The notes under the pieces are model-generated. The model did no database searches. It was given only the letters and a program-made list of their open reading frames with translations, and was not told the DNA's origin. The translations under genes were made by a program, and so were the position numbers. A DNA stretch of 64,000 bases from Calliphora vicina (Eukaryota; Arthropoda; Insecta; Diptera; Calliphoridae): positions 171,412,726-171,476,725 of the forward strand of contig NC_088780.1 in assembly GCF_958450345.1 (NCBI RefSeq), given 5' to 3'. Every line of letters starts with the position of its first letter. Within the stretch, counting starts at the first letter, position 1. Of the stretch, positions 58,301 through 61,300 are shown piece by piece.

Positions 58301-61300
58301 TTGATAGATATCCCACTCGCATCCCACTAAGGGACTAAAAATATCTTAAAGGAATGGACCTAGGCTTTCTTTTGAGCAAAAAAAAAATTAAAAAAGGGCC
58401 CATATTGGAAAAAAATTTTGATTTTGCAAAAAAAAATTAAAAAATTGTATGTCTTGCGTTACAAAATATTTATTTTGATAGATATCCCACTCGCATCCCA
58501 CTAAGGGACTAAAAATATCTTAAAGGAATGGACCTAAGCTTTCTTTTGACTACAAAAAAAATTTTAAAAAAAGGGCCCATTTGGAAAAAAAATCGTATTT
58601 GCAAAAAAAAGTCAAAAATTGTAAGTCTTGAGTTAAAAAATATTTATTTTGATAGATATCCCACTCGCATCCCACTAAGCGACCAAAAGGGTCTTCAAGG
58701 ATAATATCTAAGCTTTTGTTTGACCTAAAAAAAAAGATTAAAAAAGGGTCCATTTTGAAAAAAAAAAGTCAACAAAGTTTTTGATTTTGCAAAAAAAGTC
58801 AAAAATTTTATGTTTTGAGTTACAAAATATTTATTTTGATAGATATCCCACTCGCATCCCACTAAGCGACCAAGTAGGTGTTCAAGGAAAATATCTAAAC
58901 TTTATTTTAAGAAAAAAAAAAAAGAAAAAAAAGAGAATAAATTTAAAAAAAAAGTCAAAAAAGTTTTTGATTTCGGAAAAAAAATATTAAAAATTTTTTA
59001 TTTTTTTTTTTAAATATTTTTTTTCGAAAGATCGAAGAAATAGCTATCTATACTATTTGGGACACATTTTGCTAAGAACAATAGGTAATAAGTTACATGG
59101 ATAAGAAAAAACCCCTGTTTGACCAAATTGTCAAAATTTTACCCCCTATAACTCAGAGAGTTCTCGACCGATGTTGTTGAGTTACTATCCAATAGAGCTA
59201 ACCTTGGTGCAAATTTCATCCCGATCGGAAGACATCGATTTCAAAAGTTGGTTCACTTGACATGAAATTCCCCATATATGTAATTTTGAAGGGTACTTAT
59301 CTGTCATTTATTCTCACTTAGTTATTGAATATTATAGTGTGAATAATAGTTTTTTTTTTGGTTCGAAAATGTCTAATGCCGCATGTTTTGCTTTACTTTT
59401 TTAATTTGAAAAGAAGTACCGCTGAAGCACACCGAAGCTTATTATGAAGGTGTTTCATAGGTTTCATCATGCGAGAGATGGTTTGTGCTGTGCAGAAATG
59501 GTCACGGAAGACAAAGATCGCCCCTGCCATCCAAAAAAGACCAAAAGGTTCGTACGTATTATGAAATCTGGCCTGTACCGAACGCAACTGATTCACAACT
59601 GAATCGCCCAGAGTATGCGGCCAGACATGAATCCGTAATATTCGGTCACATGTTGCAATACCTGTTAAAAACTATTTAGAAAGAAGTGATGGGGAAGTTT
59701 TGTCTCACCCGCCTTGTAGACCTTGCCCCGTTCTACTACTATTTCGCACTTGATCAAGAAGAGGGTATTTCAAATTAAAATCATAAAGTGAAACAAATTT
59801 TATCAACAAAACAGTATCAACTCAAAATTCAACTAAATTTATATAAAACAATTTGATTATTTTTAACTTGAATTTAAGACTCAAATCAAAATAATACCTT
59901 TTTTATGAAAATATACGATGCATTTCTATTTCAACTTTTGTATTAACTCAAAATAATACCTCACGAAAATGGTCTCTAATGTGGTTTTCGATATGAAAGA
60001 GTAATCGGGATACGTTGAAATTTTTACAGTAGATAGATATTGATGTTGTTAGTTGATTTCTTTTGAGTTAATACCCTCTTGTTGATCAAGTGCGATTTGT
60101 TTCGATCGATGCAGAACGCCCTCTCTCTGAGATACGCTTGACTTTGGAACAGATTATCCGATATTGGCTTGATTCATTCTTGGGCTCAAAATATGAACAG
60201 TGGTTTTGGATCGGAATCCATATGTTGCCAGAAAGATGGGAAAAGGTCATAGCTAACAATAATTTGAATAAATTTATAGATATTGTACAAATCCGACATT
60301 TTTAAGTTATACAACCTATATATTGGTTGTATATATTATTTAAATATATTTATATTCGTATACGAAGACGATATTAAAATACGATATTACGCCATCATAT
60401 CGTTCTCTGGTTTATCGGGGAGTCTTATATAATTGTTGTTTTCGGAAACCAAAATATTTTAACTAAAAATGTTCTTCAAAAAATGTCCATAAAGACTGCA
60501 AAAAATATTAATTTATTAAAAAAACAATAGGATTAATTAATAGGATAATTATTACTCATATTTTGTTTAAGTAAATCCATGCACATTATGCATACGTTAT
60601 TTTCAATTTTGGTTATAACTTGGCTATTTTTGATGTATGTGACGATTTGTACGTATTGTAAGCATTTTAAAAGTTCATTTATTTTTTAGTTGTAAACATG
60701 AGTTATTTTGCTTACATCTATAATCATCATAAATGGTAAGTGTAAGTGTAATTTTATTTTTTTGGTTATCTAGGAGATAAAGTTGCATTTTACACTTAAA
60801 AAATCTTTATGTTCGTCAGATTTTTTCTTTCTGATTTATTTAATGCTTTCCCACCCTTTCAGAACTATGACTAAGTTTATTTCAATTTATTTGTATTTAT
60901 TCATGATTATAAACGTAAGAAGAAATTCCCTTTTATTTTTAAATTTAAACAAATTCTTTTAAAAACTCAAAAAAAGGCGAAATATAGAACTGAAAAAGAC
61001 AAACACGCAGCAGAAGTATTCGTTGAATCCACAAAAAAAAAACACCTTCACAATTTACAAAAGAGAAAATTAATGATGACTTAAGTGATTGGCAGCAATT
61101 GCTTAAAGATTACAATCAATTACATATACAACTTAATAAGTTCTTGTTGTTATTGTTGTCATTTACGTACATATCTATGTATATATGTATGTATGTATGT
61201 AAATATATACGAATTTGTTTGTAGGAGTTTAGCAAACAAATCGTATCTTGCTTCATCCCTCAGTTCATCCAGCACGAATGTGAAGCCACGAACGGTTTTT

